A program made the translations under genes and the position numbers. The notes below the pieces were generated by a model. The model was not told where the DNA came from and searched no databases. It was given only the letters and a program-made list of their open reading frames with translations. A stretch of 64,000 nt of DNA. Source: Streptomyces atratus. GTDB taxonomy: Bacteria; Actinomycetota; Actinomycetes; Streptomycetales; Streptomycetaceae. Position 1 is the first letter of the stretch, and each line of letters begins with the position of its first letter. The stretch lies in NCBI RefSeq assembly GCF_014648655.1, contig NZ_BMRN01000022.1, positions 55,665 through 119,664 of the forward strand, read 5' to 3'. Shown piece after piece: positions 62,265 through 64,000 of this stretch.

Positions 62265-64000
62265 ATGGACGGCATCCCCACGACCGACGAGAACGCGGGA
62301 GAAGACGCGCGTGCGGAAGGCGGAACAAGACCGTCCGCGGCCGGCCGGCTCCGCGCCAGGCCGGATGAGCGCGGTCCGCTCTCTTTCGGCCAGCAGCGGC
62401 TCTGGTTCCTCGACCGCTGGCTCGGGGACAACGCCGTCTACAACATTCCGGTCGTTCTTCGCTTCACCGGCCCCTTGGACGCCGCCCGCCTGACGGCCGC
62501 CGTCACTACGGCCGCAGCCGGTCATGACGCCCTGTTCACCGTCTTCGATGCGGACGGGAACGGGGAGCCGCGCCAACGGTTGCTGGACACCCGTGAGACG
62601 GACTGCCCGCTCGTCGACCTCACCGGCCTCGCACCCGTCGACCGCGTCCGCAGCGCACGGGAGGCCGTCGAGGCGGATGCCCGCAGGCCGTTCGACCTGG
62701 CCCGGGATCCAATGCTGCGTGCGTCGCTGTACCGGCTGTCCGAGGACGAGCACTGGTTGCAGCTGACCTTCCACCACATCGCCTGCGACGGCTGGTCCCT
62801 CGATGTGTTCCAGCGCCGGCTCAACGAGGCGTATCGTGCCGGCGGCGGGTCGGTGGGCACACTGCCGGTCCAGTACGCCGACTACGCGTTGTGGCAGCGC
62901 GAGACGCTGCGCAGCCCTCGTACGGAGAAGGCCCTGGCGGCCTGGACGGATGCGCTGGCCGATGCTCCGGCCGTGCTGGACCTCGGCACGGACCGCCCCC
63001 GTCCGGCTGAGATGAGCTATCGGGGCGAGACGACGGACTTCCCGCTCACCGGAGTATCCTCGACGGCGCTGGAGGCGTTCGCCGCCGAGGAGAACGTCAG
63101 TCTGTACACGGTGATGCTCGCCGCCTTCCAGGTCCTCGCCGCGCGCCACTCGGGGAGCAGCGATGTCGTTGTCGGTTCGCCGGTGGCGGGCCGGGACAAC
63201 GCCAAGCTCAACGATCTGGTCGGCTTCTTCGTCGACACACTCGTCCTCCGGGTGGACCTGGGGGACGACCCCGGCTTCCGGGAGCTCGTGGCGCGCTCCC
63301 GCGCGTCGCTGCTGAGCGCACTCTCCCGCAGCAGGGCCCCGTTCGACCTTGCCGTGAAGCAGCTGCACCCCGAACGGTCACTGAGTCACAACCCGATTGT
63401 GCAGACGCTCTTCGCCTTCCATGAGGAGGAGCCGCTGGAGCCCTTCGGCGAGGGGTTGAGCGTCGAGCGTTCCATGGTGGCCACGGGGACCGCGAAGTTC
63501 GACCTCACCTGGTCGGTGTACCGGCGGCCGGGCGGGCTCCGTCTCCAGGTCGAGTACGCGACGGACCTGTTCGACGCCGACACCATCCGCACCCTGGTGG
63601 ACCACTGGCAGATCCTGCTCGGTCAGATCCTCGCCACGCCCGATCTTCCGGTGAGCCGACTGCCGCTCATGGCGCCTGCCGAGCGGCAGTCGGTGGAGTC
63701 GTGGGCGGGTGACGGCGGAAAACTCCCGGTCGGTGCGATCCACGAACTGGTGATACGCCGCGCGCTGGAAACCCCCGACGCCGTGGCCGTCGTCTGCGAC
63801 GACAGCACCCTCACCTACGCCGAACTCGCCACCCGCGCCGCCGACATCGCGACACTCCTGGTCGGACAGGGTGTGGGCCCCGAGGTCTGTGTGGGGGTCT
63901 GCGTCGAACGATCCCTCGACACCGTCATCACCACCCTCGCCGTCCTCATGGCCCACGGCGTCTACGTCCCCCTCGACACCGCCTTCCCCACCGACCGCAT
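62265..64000 (+). CDS. nonribosomal peptide synthetase, condensation and start of adenylation domain (partial)
   Basis: The ATG at 62265 has AAGGG 7-8 nt upstream; 578 codons are in the window and the frame is open at the edge. After a 40-residue polar leader comes a full condensation domain: PLSFGQQRLWFLDRW (C1), the catalytic HHIACDGWS (C3), YADYALWQRE (C4), VVVGSPVAGRDNAKLNDLVG (C5-like, GFFVDTLVLR) and HNPIVQTLFAFHE. The adenylation domain then begins (LTYAELATRAADIATLL, VGVCVERSLD, GVYVPLDTAFPTDR). The C domain looks LCL-like. It is the first gene of the cluster visible, so either acyl starter loading or another upstream-acting synthetase must supply its donor. Confidence 0.95.
   Translation, partial: MDGIPTTDENAGEDARAEGGTRPSAAGRLRARPDERGPLSFGQQRLWFLDRWLGDNAVYNIPVVLRFTGPLDAARLTAAVTTAAAGHDALFTVFDADGNGEPRQRLLDTRETDCPLVDLTGLAPVDRVRSAREAVEADARRPFDLARDPMLRASLYRLSEDEHWLQLTFHHIACDGWSLDVFQRRLNEAYRAGGGSVGTLPVQYADYALWQRETLRSPRTEKALAAWTDALADAPAVLDLGTDRPRPAEMSYRGETTDFPLTGVSSTALEAFAAEENVSLYTVMLAAFQVLAARHSGSSDVVVGSPVAGRDNAKLNDLVGFFVDTLVLRVDLGDDPGFRELVARSRASLLSALSRSRAPFDLAVKQLHPERSLSHNPIVQTLFAFHEEEPLEPFGEGLSVERSMVATGTAKFDLTWSVYRRPGGLRLQVEYATDLFDADTIRTLVDHWQILLGQILATPDLPVSRLPLMAPAERQSVESWAGDGGKLPVGAIHELVIRRALETPDAVAVVCDDSTLTYAELATRAADIATLLVGQGVGPEVCVGVCVERSLDTVITTLAVLMAHGVYVPLDTAFPTDR

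Overview
The window reads as Streptomyces (or a very close actinomycete) chromosome. It has very high GC with G/C-ending codons, many 4-bp start/stop overlaps, a SARP regulator, a second-set pentose phosphate operon with opcA, the long form of argG, and TTA codons confined to one regulator. Decayed transposase pieces of several families (IS701, IS5/IS982-like, Mu-type, IS21, IS110) and about a dozen gene fragments lie between intact blocks. This is typical of a chromosome arm or an arm/core boundary. No rRNA, tRNA, CRISPR array or intact insertion sequence was seen.

Layout. 0-5.4 kb: an IS701 remnant, a secreted S8 protease and a TrmB/LuxR-type regulator. 5.9-22.1 kb: a catabolic and uptake block. 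It holds a minus-strand set (FAD oxidoreductase, 46-aa ORF, carboxylesterase), a PaaX-type regulator divergent from a plus-strand set (SDR, metal amidohydrolase, acyl-CoA ligase, MaoC hydratase), a YtcJ-type amidohydrolase, and a LacI regulator divergent from a five-gene oligopeptide-type ABC importer. The esterase side and the YtcJ gene share a 19-bp upstream motif (17/19 identical, same orientation, 66-72 bp from the start codons), and a perfect 16-bp palindrome sits inside the importer promoter. 22.3-28.6 kb: an FG-GAP protein, an SMP-30 family lactonase divergent from an Lrp/AsnC regulator, a possible degenerate caspase-like protein, and a field of pseudogenes. 28.8-31.5 kb: a single reading frame joining an APC amino-acid permease to a SpoIIE/PP2C phosphatase and a serine-kinase-type ATPase domain, the most unusual object here.

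32-41 kb: a minus-strand pentose phosphate operon tkt-tal-zwf-opcA-pgi-gnd plus a histidine phosphatase, with a short interspersed repeat translated inside pgi. An AraC-type regulator is divergent from it. 42-48.6 kb: decayed fragments, a DMF-amidase-like lipoprotein, and an intact two-component system beside the wreck of the ABC transporter it probably controlled. 48.8-51 kb: argG behind likely ARG boxes, a 23-bp perfect hairpin terminator and a DUF1345 membrane protein. 51.3-56.6 kb: a 1530-aa P-type ATPase preceded by a membrane protein with a Lys/Ala/Arg-repeat tail. 57.8-59.3 kb: a small HTH protein with two tandem operator-like repeats, then thioredoxin-reductase and cyclic-nucleotide-binding gene fragments.

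59.6-64 kb: the left end of a nonribosomal peptide cluster. A SARP regulator carrying four TTA codons is followed by a 500-bp leader with a good promoter, 11-bp-phased direct repeats and a terminator-like hairpin with a T-run. Then comes an NRPS gene (condensation domain, start of adenylation domain) cut by the window edge. All calls were made by reading sequence; no database search was run.
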